Source: Rhizomys pruinosus
Lineage: Eukaryota > Chordata > Mammalia > Rodentia > Spalacidae
Direction: 5' to 3'
Assembly: GCA_009823505.1 (NCBI GenBank)
Contig: VZQC01010433.1
Location: 358,762 to 422,761 of the forward strand
Length of the DNA: 64,000 nt
The position numbers and the translations under genes are program-made. The first letter of the stretch is position 1, and the number at the start of each line of letters is the position of its first letter. Positions 21,150 through 32,572 of the stretch are shown here, piece after piece. The notes under the pieces were generated by a model. That model saw only the letters and a list, made by a program, of their open reading frames with translations. It searched no databases and was not told the DNA's origin.

Positions 21150-24100
21150 CATCTTTCAATTGATAACCTTAATGATTAATGGTCTAAACTTTTCCCAAAT
21201 AAAATGGCATAGACTGGGAGAATGGGATTAGGAAAACAAAAACCATCTATATGCTGTCTACAAGAAACCCATCTCAATTTCAAGGGATCAAACTTAAGGT
21301 GAAGGGATGGAAGAAAGTATTCCAAGCAAATCGTAACAAAAAGAAAGCAGCGTGTTGCTATTTTAATCCCAGACAAAATAGACTTCAAAGCAAAAGAAAG
21401 TGAAAAAGAGAACAAAGAGGGCCATAACATCTTTATTAAAGGAAACAATTTACTGATGAAGATTTCACAATCATAATATATATGCACCAAACACCGGGCA
21501 CCAAACTTTATTAAAGAAAATTCTTCAGTTATCTCAAGGCACAGATTAACCCCAGAACAATAACTAGGGGACTTCAATACTCCCATTAAGTCCCCTTAGA
21601 CAGATCAACAGGACATAAAAAGAATAAACAGAGAACCATCTGAACTAATATGACACAATACACCAAAATGGACCTCACAGACATCTATCTAAATTTCACC
21701 CCCAAACACCAGAGAATACACTTCTACTCAGCACCTTATGAAACATCCTCCAAAATAGACCATATACTGGGACAAAGGAAAAAAACTCAACAAATTATAA
21801 AATAATATTTGAAATAATACTCATGCATTCTATCAGACCACATCGCAATAAAACTCAAATCAACACCAGAATAAACCCTACAACCTTACCAGGAAACACA
21901 TGGAGACTAAACAACACCCTCCTGAATAATAGTGGGTCAAAAGAAATAAAGAAAGGAAATTAAAAGCATTCCTGGAATTGGATGACAATGATAAAAGAAT
22001 CCAGAGAAAAATCTATGGGACACTAAAAGCAATCCTAAGAGGAAGTTTATAGTTATAAGTGCCTACATTAACAAAAATAAAAGGAGCACAAGTGAATGAG
22101 TCTAACACTGCCAGCTAAAAATACTTTGAGAGACAACAACAAATGAACCCTAAATGGGAGCAGACAGAAGAAATAACAAAAATACAGAGCAGAGATCAAG
22201 AGAATAGAAACAAAGAAAACCATACAAAAATCAATGAATCCAAAAGTTGGTTTTCTTTTGAGAGAATAAACCAGATAGACAGACCTCTAGCGCCAGTTAA
22301 CCAAAAAGAAAGAGGGAACAACTCCAAATCAATAGAATCTGTGACGAAAGTGGAAACATCACAACAAACAAGTTGAAAGATTCAGACAATCATACGGACT
22401 ACTTCAAAAACTTATAAAGTTTGAAAACTACTAAGTTTGAAAACCTAGAAGAATGGATGAATACTGAAATCCTGGAAATCAACAAAACATGACCAAGAAG
22501 AGATCGGACAGCCTAAAACAGACCCCTAACATGTGAAGAAACCGAAGATGTAATAAGTAGCCTCCCAACCCAAAAAATGCCAGGCCCGGATGGTTTCACG
22601 GCAGAATTCTATAACATATTTCAAAAAGACTTACAAACCATTACTACTTAAAAATCTGTTTAGAAGGATACAAACAGAGGGGACTCTCACAAACTCCTTC
22701 TACTATGAAGCCAGTTTTACGCTACTACCAAAACCAGGAAAGATACAACCACAAAGGAGAACTATAGACCCATTTCCCTAGATGAACACAGATGCCAAAA
22801 ATTCTAAAAAGTGATTCTGGCAAACACCATACAGACCCACATCAAGAAATCATCCACCATGACCCAAGTTGGATTCATAACCAGAGATGCAGGGATTTTT
22901 CAACATACGAAAATCAATGAACATCATCAAACATATCAGATGGAACTGAAAAAAACCACACCATCAACTCAATTTATGTGGAGAAAGCCATTTGACAAAT
23001 CCAGCATCTCTTTTCATGTTTAAAGTCCGGGAGGGAATTGGTCTGGAGGATCCCATTCCTCAATGTAATCAAAACATATACAGGAAACCCACAGCCAATA
23101 TTCATCCTAAAATGGGGAAATGGACAAATTCATTCCCCTTAAAGGTAGGAACTCGCCAAGGCTGCCCCCTGTCACCACTCCTTTCAACATAGTGCTTGAA
23201 AAACTTGCTGGAGCAATAAGGCAAACTAAAGGCAAATTAAAGGATTTTCTCTTAATTGGGAAAAGAGGAAGTCAAGCTATCCCTTTTTTTGCTGATGGAT
23301 ATGATTGTTACCTAAGGGATGCTAAAACTCCCACCAGAAAACTCCTAGAAACGATTAAGAGCTTTGGTAAAGTGGCCATCACAGGATACAAAATAATCTA
23401 GAATAAATCAGTAGCCTTCTTTACCACCAACAACAAACAAACTGAAGAAGGACTACAAGGTACCTTCCCACTCACAATAGGCCCAAAAACAATAAAATAC
23501 CTAGGAACAAACCTAACAAAGACACCAAGGATCTTCTACAACAAAAATTTTAAACCCCTGAAAAAGGAAATTGAGGAAGACATCAGAAGATGGACAAAAC
23601 CCCCATGCTCATGGATTGGGAAATAAAATTAATAAAAAAATGTCCATCTACCCAAACTAGTGTACAGGATTAATGCAATCCCAATCAAAAATCCCCAAGA
23701 GTTTTTTCACAGCTTGGAAAAAAAAATCCTCAATTTCATTTGGAAAAAACAAAAGACCCTAATAGCCAAAGCAATCCTGAGTGAAAAGAGCAACAGTGGG
23801 AATCGCTATACCGACATCAAACTATACTTACAGGCTATAGTCATAAAACAGCTTGGTATGGCACAAAAACAGAAATGTTGACCAAATGGATAAAACTGAA
23901 GATCCAAAAACCTGAGCTCATACATTTTTTTCAAAAAAGGCCAAAACCCGTTTTTTTTTTTATCCAAATTTTATATTTGAAAACCCAAGGGGGGCCAAGA
24001 AGACACAATGGAAGAAAGACAGCTTCTTTCAGCAGTGGTGTTGGCCAAACTGGATCACCACTTTGTAGAAGAATGAAATTAAACCCCTGACCCTCACCTT

Positions 24101-25145
24101 GTACAAAGGTCAACTCAGATGGACCAAAGACCTCAAGTTGGGAAACCCCAAACGCTGGAGGTGATAGAAGAGAAGCTTGCAGCAGACTACAAGGACATAG
24201 GTATGTAGGAAAAAGACTTCCTAAAATCAGACAGCAGCTGCCACAAGAAATAAGATCGACAATTGACAAATGGGGACCTGCATTAAACTCAAAAGCTTCT
24301 GTAACATCAAGGAGCAATAAAGGGAAGTGAGGAGAAGACCCACAGAGGGGAGGAAACCTTCACAGCAGATACAAATCTGACCAAAGCATGAATTTCCAGA
24401 GTATACAAACGCTACTCAAAAAACAAAGAAGAAAGAAAACAAATGAATCACTTTTCACAGAATGGAGCAAAGAACTGATAGAGACTTCACAGAGGAGAAT
24501 TAGAGATGGCCGTGAAACATCTTAAGAACTGTTCAACATCTCTGATAATAAGGAAATTTGCAAATTTAAAACCACTTTGAGATATCACTTACTCCAATAA
24601 GACCAGGATCAAGGAAACGAATTGATACCAAGTTCTGGAGAGGTTGCGGGAAAAGGGGAACACTCAATCCATTGCTGGTGGAATGTAAACTAGTATCAGC
24701 CACTATGGAAAGCAGTGTGGGAGAAACCTTGAAGACTCAAATGAGCCTTCCATTTGACCATCATACCACTCCTGGTATGATACCCACAGACCACATTACT
24801 GCAAAGGATACATGCACAGCTATATGTATTTGCAGCTCTGTTCACAATAGCAAAAGCCTGGAACCAGCCCAGGTGCCCTTCAAATGATGAGTGGATTTTA
24901 GAAAAATGTGCTACATGTATACAATGGAATACTAGGCAGCCCAGTAAAGGGGGACAACATCATTGAAATTTTTGCAGGTAAATGGATGGGGAGCGGAAGA
25001 CATTATTATTATGAGTAACACAGTCCCCAGAAAACAAAAGACAAAATGGTGTCCCTATATGTGGATGCTTAGTACCAACAACCCAGATATAAATATTCTC
25101 ATGGAGAGGGATCGATATAAAAAGAACAACAACAGAAAGCTGCAT
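21150..25145 (+). pseudogene. L1 ORF2 relic (endonuclease-reverse transcriptase)
   Basis: Homologous to the L1 endonuclease and reverse transcriptase. Seen in order: endonuclease motif LQETH at 21258-21272, RT motif MPGPDGFTAEFY at about 22577-22612, GTRQGCPLS at 23148-23174, and the catalytic FADD region at 23288-23300. That last site reads FADGYD because one base appears inserted, which removes the second catalytic aspartate and shifts the frame. At least a dozen frame changes occur, and remnants are 60-130 codons long. The C-terminal end lies near 24850-25100. It cannot encode an active enzyme. Confidence 0.85.
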
Positions 25146-25210
25146 TCAAGAAAAATGGACTGAAATGGTGAATTTGGGAAGGGGGGATGGGTGGGAGAGG
25201 GACACGGATG

Positions 25211-25655
25211 TATATTCAATCAAGGCATATTGATGTGAGTTCAGCAAGTACTCAATTTCACCTAGACACTGTCTAAAGGTACTGTGGTTTTTTAGGACTT
25301 TAGGTAAAGTAAAATATGTGTATATTGAATAACCAACATTGTTTACAGACTCTGATAAAACGATAATGCACCTTAGTTAAATGGAAATATAAATCACTGT
25401 TGTCCACATGTGTTACACAAATCTCTTAGACACAATAACTTGGGATTTGGCACATTACAAATTGTTCTCTATAATTTCTCTCTGGTACAGTATCACCTTG
25501 TAGCATTCTCTTTAAGATGGTTTAAATCAAATATCTTTTAAAAGGACACAAATCCATTCAATAGAGCAGAACCCTTATGAACTCATTACTTTTTATGGAC
25601 CACACAATGGGCATTAGGCTCCAGCATATGCCCTGAGGGGTGGGGCACCAAAAGT
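25211..25655. other. No gene seen; possible L1 3'UTR
   Basis: A/T-rich sequence after the L1 G-rich patch. No poly(A) or defined element end. Confidence 0.35.
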
Positions 25656-25955
25656 CAGATCATAGCAGAATACTTCCTCAGTTTCCTTTCCCTTTTTGAA
25701 TCTGTTTTGGAGGTTGTGGGAACTTTGCTTGGGGGGTCTACTGGTGGAAGTAGGCTCCTCAGGCCAGGCCTTCGGAGGTTACACCTACTTCTAGTTCTAG
25801 CCTGAACTCTTGGATTCCTCTCCATCAAGAAGCGAGGAGCCCCTACCACAGGATCCCATTGCCAGGCAGCCTCTCCACCATGCCTTCCCCGCTATGATGG
25901 ACTGAAATTTCTCTGGAGTTGGGAGCCAAAAATCAATCTTTCCAAGTTCTAAAGA
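25656..25955 (+). mobile_element. MaLR LTR fragment
   Basis: 'GGGTCTACTGGTGGAAGTAG', then 'CCATGCCTTCCCCGCTATGA', 'TGGACTGAAATTTCTCTGG' and 'GGGAGCCAAAAATCAATC' resemble the middle and 3' half of ORR1-like LTRs. Truncated at both ends. Confidence 0.5.
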
Positions 25956-26021
25956 TTTAAATATCTGTTTCAATGACGTTGGATACAACGTACTCTTTCC
26001 ACACCAATGAAAGCACATAAG

Positions 26022-26135
26022 TATCAGGCGCCCCCGAAGAGTCGCATCACGATCGTCCCCCGACGCCTTGACCGGCTACGCGGTCCGGCACACCGCCAGC
26101 CCCTTCCTCCTCAGAGGCACGGGAGGGAGTCAGGC
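26022..26135. other. Isolated CpG-rich patch
   Basis: About 110 bp with many CpGs (GCGCCCCCGAAGAGTCGC, GACCGGCTACGCGGTCCGG) inside an A/T-rich region. The second string holds the imperfect palindrome CCGGCTACGCGGTCCGG. No gene identity recognised. Confidence 0.4.
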
Positions 26136-26482
26136 TTGGGAGTTCATGGGTTACTTCTTTCAGTTCTCAGCAAAGAAACCTGTGATATGAGAGCAGTGAG
26201 ATTCGTTTCATAGATGAGAAGACAGAAGCATAGAAAAGTATGTGCTCAGCAAGAATGACCAGCTTTTTACTTTTACCTCTTAAACCCAGCAACCCAAGGC
26301 CTGTTCCACCTGTGTTCTTTGACATGAGAGCTTAGGACTGCTTGATACCTAGTATGGTCAAATCTGTAACAAGAGAGGAATTTACATTTGAGAGAGTATG
26401 CCATGTTGAGAGGTTATGTTTTGCTTCTGACTGTGGTGGACTTGCCATGGCTTAGCCCAGTCTTAAAAGCATGGATGGCACT
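26136..26482. other. No gene seen
   Basis: Unique sequence; pre-insertion site of the following retroposon. Confidence 0.35.
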
Positions 26483-26679
26483 CATAAATTATCACCTATT
26501 GCTAAAAAAATGGAAAAAAAAACTGAGAGAAAGATGCAGGACAGTTATGGCAGAATGCATGATCTGGGATGGGGTGGGTGGGATGGGGGGAAGGGAAGGG
26601 GAAATATGCCTGAACTGAATTGGAAAATGATGTATGAAATACACAAAGCATCAAAAAAAATAATAATAAAGTTAAAAAA
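26483..26679 (+). repeat. G-rich retroposon, young copy with target-site duplication
   Basis: About 197 bp: A-rich start, 'GAGAGAAAGATGCAGGACAG', G-rich run, 'TGCCTGAACTGAATTGG', then AATAATAAAG and an A-tail. Flanked by AAAAGCATGGATGGCACTC (26464-26482) and AAAAGCATGGACGCACTC (26680-26697). That is an 18-bp target-site duplication with one substitution and one indel, as expected from L1-driven insertion. Nearly identical to 15320-15475. Confidence 0.8.
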
Positions 26680-26699
26680 AAAAGCATGGACGCACTCTA

Positions 26700-28507
26700 A
26701 GTGACAGGTGCACAATTTGAAGGTCTATGAATCTAGTCTCAGCAGACAGTCCTGAGGAGTAGAAGAAAATTCTCCTGACAAGAAGCTTACCAGTGATAAG
26801 TACGTTCCTTTTCATTACATCTCATTCATGCCCAAGAATTATCCATAATAATGTCTGCTGAGCCTGGATTTTCTTACAACTCACATGTTGGCAGAATAGA
26901 GGCTTGTGACAAAGGTCCTGAGGAGTCACCCAGCTCTCCAGCCCACTAAGGCCACCCAGTCAGAGATAGGCATGTTGTGTTTGCAGCTGTCTACACTGGG
27001 CGGCAGCAGCTCCCAACAACAGGTTATTCTGGCCCAGCAAGTAGAAGCAATTGTTTTCTGAAGCCAACTTTGGATGAATACGTGGCACTCCAAGCCATGA
27101 GTTGGACAGTTCCATCCGTTCTTTTCACTTGGTCTTTAAAATCGTAAGTGATACAGCCTTATAATGTTGGTTTCTCATCAATGGCCATTAGAGGGAGGCT
27201 GGGGGAGGCTGAACCACACAGCTGTAGATTAGCTAAATGCATGAACTATTCTGAACTTTGAATAGTGCTGAGCAGAGTATCTGGGGAATCAGCCCTTGTG
27301 CTTTTCAGAGCTCTGTGTGCTTTAGTCACGTCAGATGCAATTAGGCACAGTTCATCTCTCCTCAGTTCTCTGGGGATTTATTACATAGGCTCCCAAAGGT
27401 TTCCCTTTCAAATGGCCATAGATTTTATATTCAAATCAGTGTTCAGCGATCATTCTCATCCTCTCTCTGTGCTTTCATGGAAGACAGGATGTAAGACTAG
27501 AGACACAAGCACTGTCCTTTGAATTGTCACACAAAAAGTAGAAGATGAAAAGACATTTTCTAGCAGACCAGAGGCTCTGTTGACAATGCAGCCACCTGTT
27601 TGGCTTCCATGCCTCTCCACCACAAACTGGCGTTCAGGGAAAACATAGGTATCTTTTCATATGTTGATAAAAAGAGACCCTCTTCCTCAAGAGCTGGAGT
27701 TTCTTCCTCAGCTCTGTCCTAACTCTAGAGTTGATCCTGTCTTAGTTGGGGAGAGGCATGTCACAGCTCACAGAAAGCCTTTACTCCACTTTACAAATGT
27801 CCACAAAGTTTTGTATCCATCACTCAAAGCAAAGCTACAATACATGCTCTCACCAGGCCTCAAAGAGCCAGGGGTTGTGTTTTCACAAGTTTGTTTCTTA
27901 TTGATATTAAAACAAAGCTAATTTAGAAAACATGCAGGCCGATTTTGAAAGGGCTAATACAACTAAAAAAGACTGAAGAACTGCTGTCCACTTGAAAACC
28001 CAAGTGTGTTTCTTTACAATCATTTTTAGTTGTTTTTTTTCTTGATTAGAACAGGACTTGGATACTCTTTTAATGCACTAACTTGATTAAAAAAATAAAA
28101 ACAGAAAGCACAGTGACCAACTCTCTGACTCATGAATCAGCCATATTCTGTACAGACCACAATTAAACTGACAGTGTGTGATGAAAGGAAAATGTAACCC
28201 CATCGCATTCTCTGTCAGTGCTGAGGTATTTCCCCATAAAAACTGGCTTCTTTCTCATCTTTTCTTGCTCAAACTTGGCCACATTATCACCATATTTCAC
28301 CCCTACAGCCTCTCAATTCTCCTCTCAGTCATTGTTTTTCTCTTCCATAATTTAATTGGAAAAATTCATCTCAAATGTCAAATCTATACACGTATATATT
28401 ATGTTTGAATTTCAGAATTGGTGAATGTCAACATGAGAAACCCTGTATGAATATTCAAAAAGACAGGGTGAATTAATAATGTCTTAGAGGAACAGTTTCC
28501 TTTTTGT
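26700..28507. other. No gene seen
   Basis: About 1.8 kb of unique sequence. Frames at 27265-27522 and 27661-27921 (85-86 codons) show no recognisable domain or exon context. Confidence 0.5.
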
Positions 28508-28645
28508 TTCTTTTTTTTTTTTTTTTTTTTCTTTTCGAGACAGGGTCTCCCTGTAGCCCCAGCTGTCCTGGAACTTGCTCTGTAGACCAGGCTGGCCTTG
28601 AACTCACAAAGATCCGCCTGCCTCTGCCTCCCGAGTGCTAGGATC
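28508..28645 (-). repeat. B1 SINE, head missing
   Basis: Minus-strand B1: T-run, 'GAGACAGGGTCTCCCTGTAG', 'GACCAGGCTGGCCTTGAACT', 'CTGCCTCTGCCTCCCGAGTG', ending at CTAGGAT. The last 25 bp or so (AAAGGCGTGCGCCACC side) are absent, replaced abruptly by the 435-bp duplicated block. Confidence 0.93.
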
Positions 28646-28650
28646 TAGTT

Positions 28651-29085
28651 CCCTGAAACTGTAAAAAGGTAAACTGGATTTCTGAATCAGGCATCGTGTG
28701 AGGGACGTGGCCTAGCCATTTCCCTATCCACTCCCTTTCCACCAGAGGACATGCTCATTTTCCTAGCCTCCTGTGTAATTAAGAGTCAACCCAGGACTAA
28801 GATCCGGCCAAAGAAAGATGGAGAAACATAGTGTCACTCTTCAGCCTGATCCTGGGAAGCCTCATCCACCTCTCCATGTTCTCTTTCCACCAGTCAGCAT
28901 TGTTCACAACTGTAGAAGCCTTGAGTTGAACATAGCAGAGCCTTTATCGGTCTTGATTTCTGAATAGTGATGCAATTACTACCTTTTCCTCAAATTCCAT
29001 TTAGATTTGAGCTATACAAGAAACAGAATTTCCTTCTATGAAGCTATTGAGACTTCAGTGTCTATTTCGGAGGGCAACGCTTACT
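28651..29085 (+). repeat. 435-bp duplicated block, copy A
   Basis: Every base I compared matches 31545-31979 at a constant offset of 2894, so there are no indels. A few bases to the left are also shared (TCTAGTT here, TCTAGT there). Content is unique non-coding sequence. Copy A lies between two inverted B1s that both lack their heads. Confidence 0.95.
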
Positions 29086-29225
29086 GGCGCACGCCTTTAA
29101 TCCTAGCACTTGGGAGGCAGAGGCAGGCAGATCTTTGTGAGTTCAAGGCCAGCCTGGTCTACAGAGTGAGTTCCAGGACAGCTGGGGCTACAGGGAGACC
29201 CTGTCTCATAAAGACCAAAAAAAAA
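29086..29225 (+). repeat. B1 SINE, head missing
   Basis: Starts at GGCGCACGCCTTTAATCCTA, so about 12 bp of head are missing at the junction with the duplicated block. The rest is intact with 'GCTGGGGCTACAGGGAGACC' and an A-tail. Confidence 0.95.
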
Positions 29226-29931
29226 GAAAAGCAAATTAAAATTCCTCAGATTAGTGATTAGCTTAGTGTTTTCACTTCTTTGGTCAAGCAATTGCTTCAA
29301 AACCAAAAGCATTGGTCAAATAAATTATTGGGGAAAGAACTGAAAATATACTTTTGACTATTTCAAATGTCGTTGCTGATTGTTTCAATGTATTTTTAGG
29401 CAAGCTATACGAGTTCATCAGGGTATGCTCTGTGTGTGCTGAGTCTGTACTTGGTGCTGCTTCTCTGGCCAAGCTTAATTACTTCTCATTCAACTGCTAA
29501 TAGTACTTAGTTTTAGTTCAAAAGTACTTGACATTAAACTATATGAGAGAGGACACAGCCTCATAACAAAGGGAAAACCATATGACTATATCTTGAGCAA
29601 CCATATTTTCACACTATGGATGCCGTCTTTCACAGTGATACATCATTGGCAGTTATCACATGCAATGCTTTAGAGTTTGCCTTTGGGAACAAATGCCAAG
29701 AAGATCAATCAAATCTGTAGTGTTTAAAGATCTATTCTTTTTTTCCCCATTTTTCAAACCAAGTAATGGCTAGTAACAAATTCAAACAGACAATTGAGAA
29801 TAAGGCAATTGAAAAAAAAAATGCCTAGACTGTTCTTTTATCATTCACCTTACAAAGTTCTTTTCTTCTGTGAATGGCTTTTGCAAAATTATGCTGGCAA
29901 GTATGCATATGAAAATGTGTACTTCGCTGAG
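29226..29931. other. No gene seen
   Basis: About 700 bp of unique sequence. Confidence 0.45.
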
Positions 29932-30034
29932 TGGCCGGGTGTGGTGGCACACACCTTTGATCCTAGCACTTGAGAAGTAGAGGCAGGCAGACCTCTATGA
30001 AATATAGGCCAGCCTGCTCTGAAGAAACAAAACC
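29932..30034 (+). repeat. B1 SINE, 3' truncated
   Basis: GGCCGGGTGTGGTGGCACAC head to 'GGCCAGCCTGCTCTGAAG', then A-rich sequence and a B2. Confidence 0.9.
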
Positions 30035-30035
30035 A

Positions 30036-30262
30036 GAATTGGAGAGATTGGTACAGTGGTTAAGAGCACTGGCTGCTCTTGCAGAGGACCCAGGTTCATA
30101 TCACAGCACCCACATGGCAAACTAACGACCATCTGTAACGTAGTTCCAGGGGAATCTAATGCCCTCTCCTGACTTCTGTGGGCATTTCATGATATGGGTG
30201 CATGGATGCAGGCAATATACTCAGACACATAAAATGAAAATAATAAAATATTTTAAAAACTC
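30036..30262 (+). repeat. B2 SINE
   Basis: 'TTGGAGAGATTGGTACAGTG' head, 'GAGCACTGGCTGCTCTTGC' core and A-rich tail. Sits directly after the B1. Confidence 0.92.
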
Positions 30263-31106
30263 AAAACAAAACAATAAAATCAATAAGAAAAGGGGTTCAA
30301 ATAGATCCTCCTGTCAGACAAGCAAGTGCAAAGCAATGTTGCCATCTGATCTAACACTGCCTTCCCAATAGACTGAATTCAGAAATTAGGATTGATTCGG
30401 TAGTGTAGAAACTTAAAATAGATCTTATCAATTAAAGTATCAATAACAATGTGCACATGTTCTTGAATAAATTATTAGGTATTTTAACTTATTTAACTAT
30501 GTCTGTATTGGGGGAATTTTCCAGTTCAAATCCCATCATCTAAACCTAGAATATCCCATTTTTACAAAATTGATAAATACAAAATGATTTATAAGGACTT
30601 ATACAGAGGCAAAGGTCAGGCTCAGTCTCCGTCTAGACTTTAAACGCATGTAAATATGATTATGGCCTAAGTTCCAGTAGTTACAGATGAAATTCAAGGT
30701 CTGAGAGTTTCTTATAAGTGAAAAAGCATAATAAGAAAAAACATAAGTGAAAAAGTAATAAATAGAGTTATAAAGCCAAGAAGACTCAGTTAGTTAATGA
30801 TGGTACATGTTTAATGAACTTTGTCTATGCACTATGTGAAGGTGCTAATCACAACCACTGTATTAACTTACAAAAAAGCTATTCTTTCCCAAATTCTTAG
30901 GGCTAATACTAATAGAGTTCATGAATACTATGCACTGTTTTCTAATTTTCAGGTATCATAAAAATTATTTGTGTTATGTCAGGAAATACTCATAACAAGC
31001 CCATGAGACGAACTTATTGTCATTTTTACAAATGCAGAAATGCCTAAGCAAAGAGGTCCCAATAAAATACTTGACACTATCTGGTCACCTTAAGAATGGT
31101 AACTCT
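30263..31106. other. No gene seen
   Basis: About 840 bp of A/T-rich unique sequence. Confidence 0.45.
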
Positions 31107-31278
31107 AGCCAGGCATGGTGGGCCTTTAATCCTAGCACTTGGGATGGCAGAGGCAAAGCGGATTCTTTGTGAGTTCAAGGCCAGCCTGGTCTATCAATTG
31201 AGTTTTATAGGACAGCTGGGGCTAGCAGGGAGACCCTGTCTCGAAAAGACCAAAAAAAAAAAAAAAAAAAAAAAAAAG
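31107..31278 (+). repeat. B1 SINE with long A-tail
   Basis: AGCCAGGCATGGTGGGCCTT, 'GTGAGTTCAAGGCCAGCCTG', 'GCAGGGAGACCCTGTCTCG' and about 25 As. GAATGGTAA occurs before it (31094-31102) and after the tail (31278-31286), consistent with a target-site duplication. Confidence 0.95.
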
Positions 31279-31544
31279 AATGGTAATTCTATGAGACTAC
31301 AGCAATATAGACTGGACTCCTAATTGATCAACATGCCTGTGCATACAAGCATCACCAACTGGATTATGGGAACCTTGGGTTGTTCAAAATTTGGAGATAG
31401 ATACTTGCAAATTGCACCAATTACCTAATTGTATGGCAAACTTAGTAACATCAATGTTATCTGAAAACAACTGTGTTATTATATTGTAGAATCCCTTAAA
31501 AATAAACAAATAAAAGAGGGAAAAAAAAGAATGGTAAGTCTAGT
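31279..31544 (+). repeat. Unclassified repeat-like segment
   Basis: 'GAGACTACAGCAATATAGAC' and 'TGGACTCCTAATTGATCAAC' resemble 9527-9567, and the segment ends with an AATAAA-containing A-rich tail. Probably a member of an unnamed retroposon family. Confidence 0.4.
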
Positions 31545-31979
31545 CCCTGAAACTGTAAAAAGGTAAACTGGATTTCTGAATCAGGCATCGTGTGAGGGAC
31601 GTGGCCTAGCCATTTCCCTATCCACTCCCTTTCCACCAGAGGACATGCTCATTTTCCTAGCCTCCTGTGTAATTAAGAGTCAACCCAGGACTAAGATCCG
31701 GCCAAAGAAAGATGGAGAAACATAGTGTCACTCTTCAGCCTGATCCTGGGAAGCCTCATCCACCTCTCCATGTTCTCTTTCCACCAGTCAGCATTGTTCA
31801 CAACTGTAGAAGCCTTGAGTTGAACATAGCAGAGCCTTTATCGGTCTTGATTTCTGAATAGTGATGCAATTACTACCTTTTCCTCAAATTCCATTTAGAT
31901 TTGAGCTATACAAGAAACAGAATTTCCTTCTATGAAGCTATTGAGACTTCAGTGTCTATTTCGGAGGGCAACGCTTACT
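31545..31979 (+). repeat. 435-bp duplicated block, copy B
   Basis: Identical to 28651-29085. Its flanks are not truncated SINEs: it continues into TTAATAATGGCTGCTCTCCA, which looks like undisturbed host sequence. Copy B is therefore the likelier donor. Confidence 0.95.
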
Positions 31980-32003
31980 TTAATAATGGCTGCTCTCCAC
32001 ATT

Positions 32004-32178
32004 TTATTTTATTTTTTTTATTTTTATTTTTTTTTGGTCTTTTCGAGACAGGGTCTCCCTGTAGCCCCAGCTGTCCTAGAACTCACATTGTAGACCAGGC
32101 TGGCCTTGAACTCACAAAGATCCGCCTGCCTCTGCCTCCCAAGTGCTAGGATTAAAGGCGTGCGCCACCACGCCCGGC
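32004..32178 (-). repeat. B1 SINE (young)
   Basis: T-rich tail, 'TTTTCGAGACAGGGTCTCCC' and a complete head 'GCGCCACCACGCCCGGC'. CACATTTTA-like sequence before and ACATTTTA after suggest the target-site duplication. Confidence 0.96.
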
Positions 32179-32572
32179 TACATTTTAAATATTTATGTGT
32201 CAGGTACTACTTTAGCAACAATGTAAAATCCAATTCCTTCAAATTTTCTCCCTTCTTGAGAAAGAGGATTTGCTTTCTATAACAGCAGTAGCAAGCAGAT
32301 CTCCTTATAGGATTTTACCTTGTTAAATTCCAACATAACATAACAGGTGCAGAAGGAAGAAAAGCGATGTCTGCAGCCTGTTCCATTATGGGCACTGAGC
32401 TGTTGGAAATCATCCTCCATGGGACCATAGGATGTGGGCAACTCCAGTCATTTTCTGGGAATGGCATGCTATATAGTCTCTGAAAGCTAATGGTATCTTT
32501 GCTTGAATTCCAGTTCTCCAATACTTCCAATGGTTCCAGTAGCAGCTAATTTCAAGTGTGAAATCCATTCCA
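32179..32572. other. No gene seen
   Basis: About 390 bp of unique sequence. Confidence 0.4.

Larger units (their letters stand above)
19198..25210 (+). mobile_element. L1 LINE, near full length, inactive
   Basis: LINE-1 retrotransposon in plus orientation. A G/C-richer leader (19198-19560), an A-rich ORF1-like region (about 19680-21090) and an ORF2 relic (about 21150-25145) are followed by a G-rich patch at 25175-25205 like an L1 3'UTR tract. Both reading frames are broken many times. No clear poly(A) tail or target-site duplication was found, and sequence to about 25440 may be further 3'UTR. The left edge abuts the minisatellite in mid-unit; the leader is assigned to L1 by position only. 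Confidence 0.8.

Noticed and set aside
22590..23401. Reverse-transcriptase motifs that might signal a domesticated or novel RT
   Set aside because: The motifs are those of L1 ORF2, in L1 order, with many frameshifts and a broken catalytic site.
26007..26213. Histone H3-like string in a GC-rich patch
   Set aside because: Only about seven residues resemble H3 and the flanking codons do not. Too weak to call a pseudogene.
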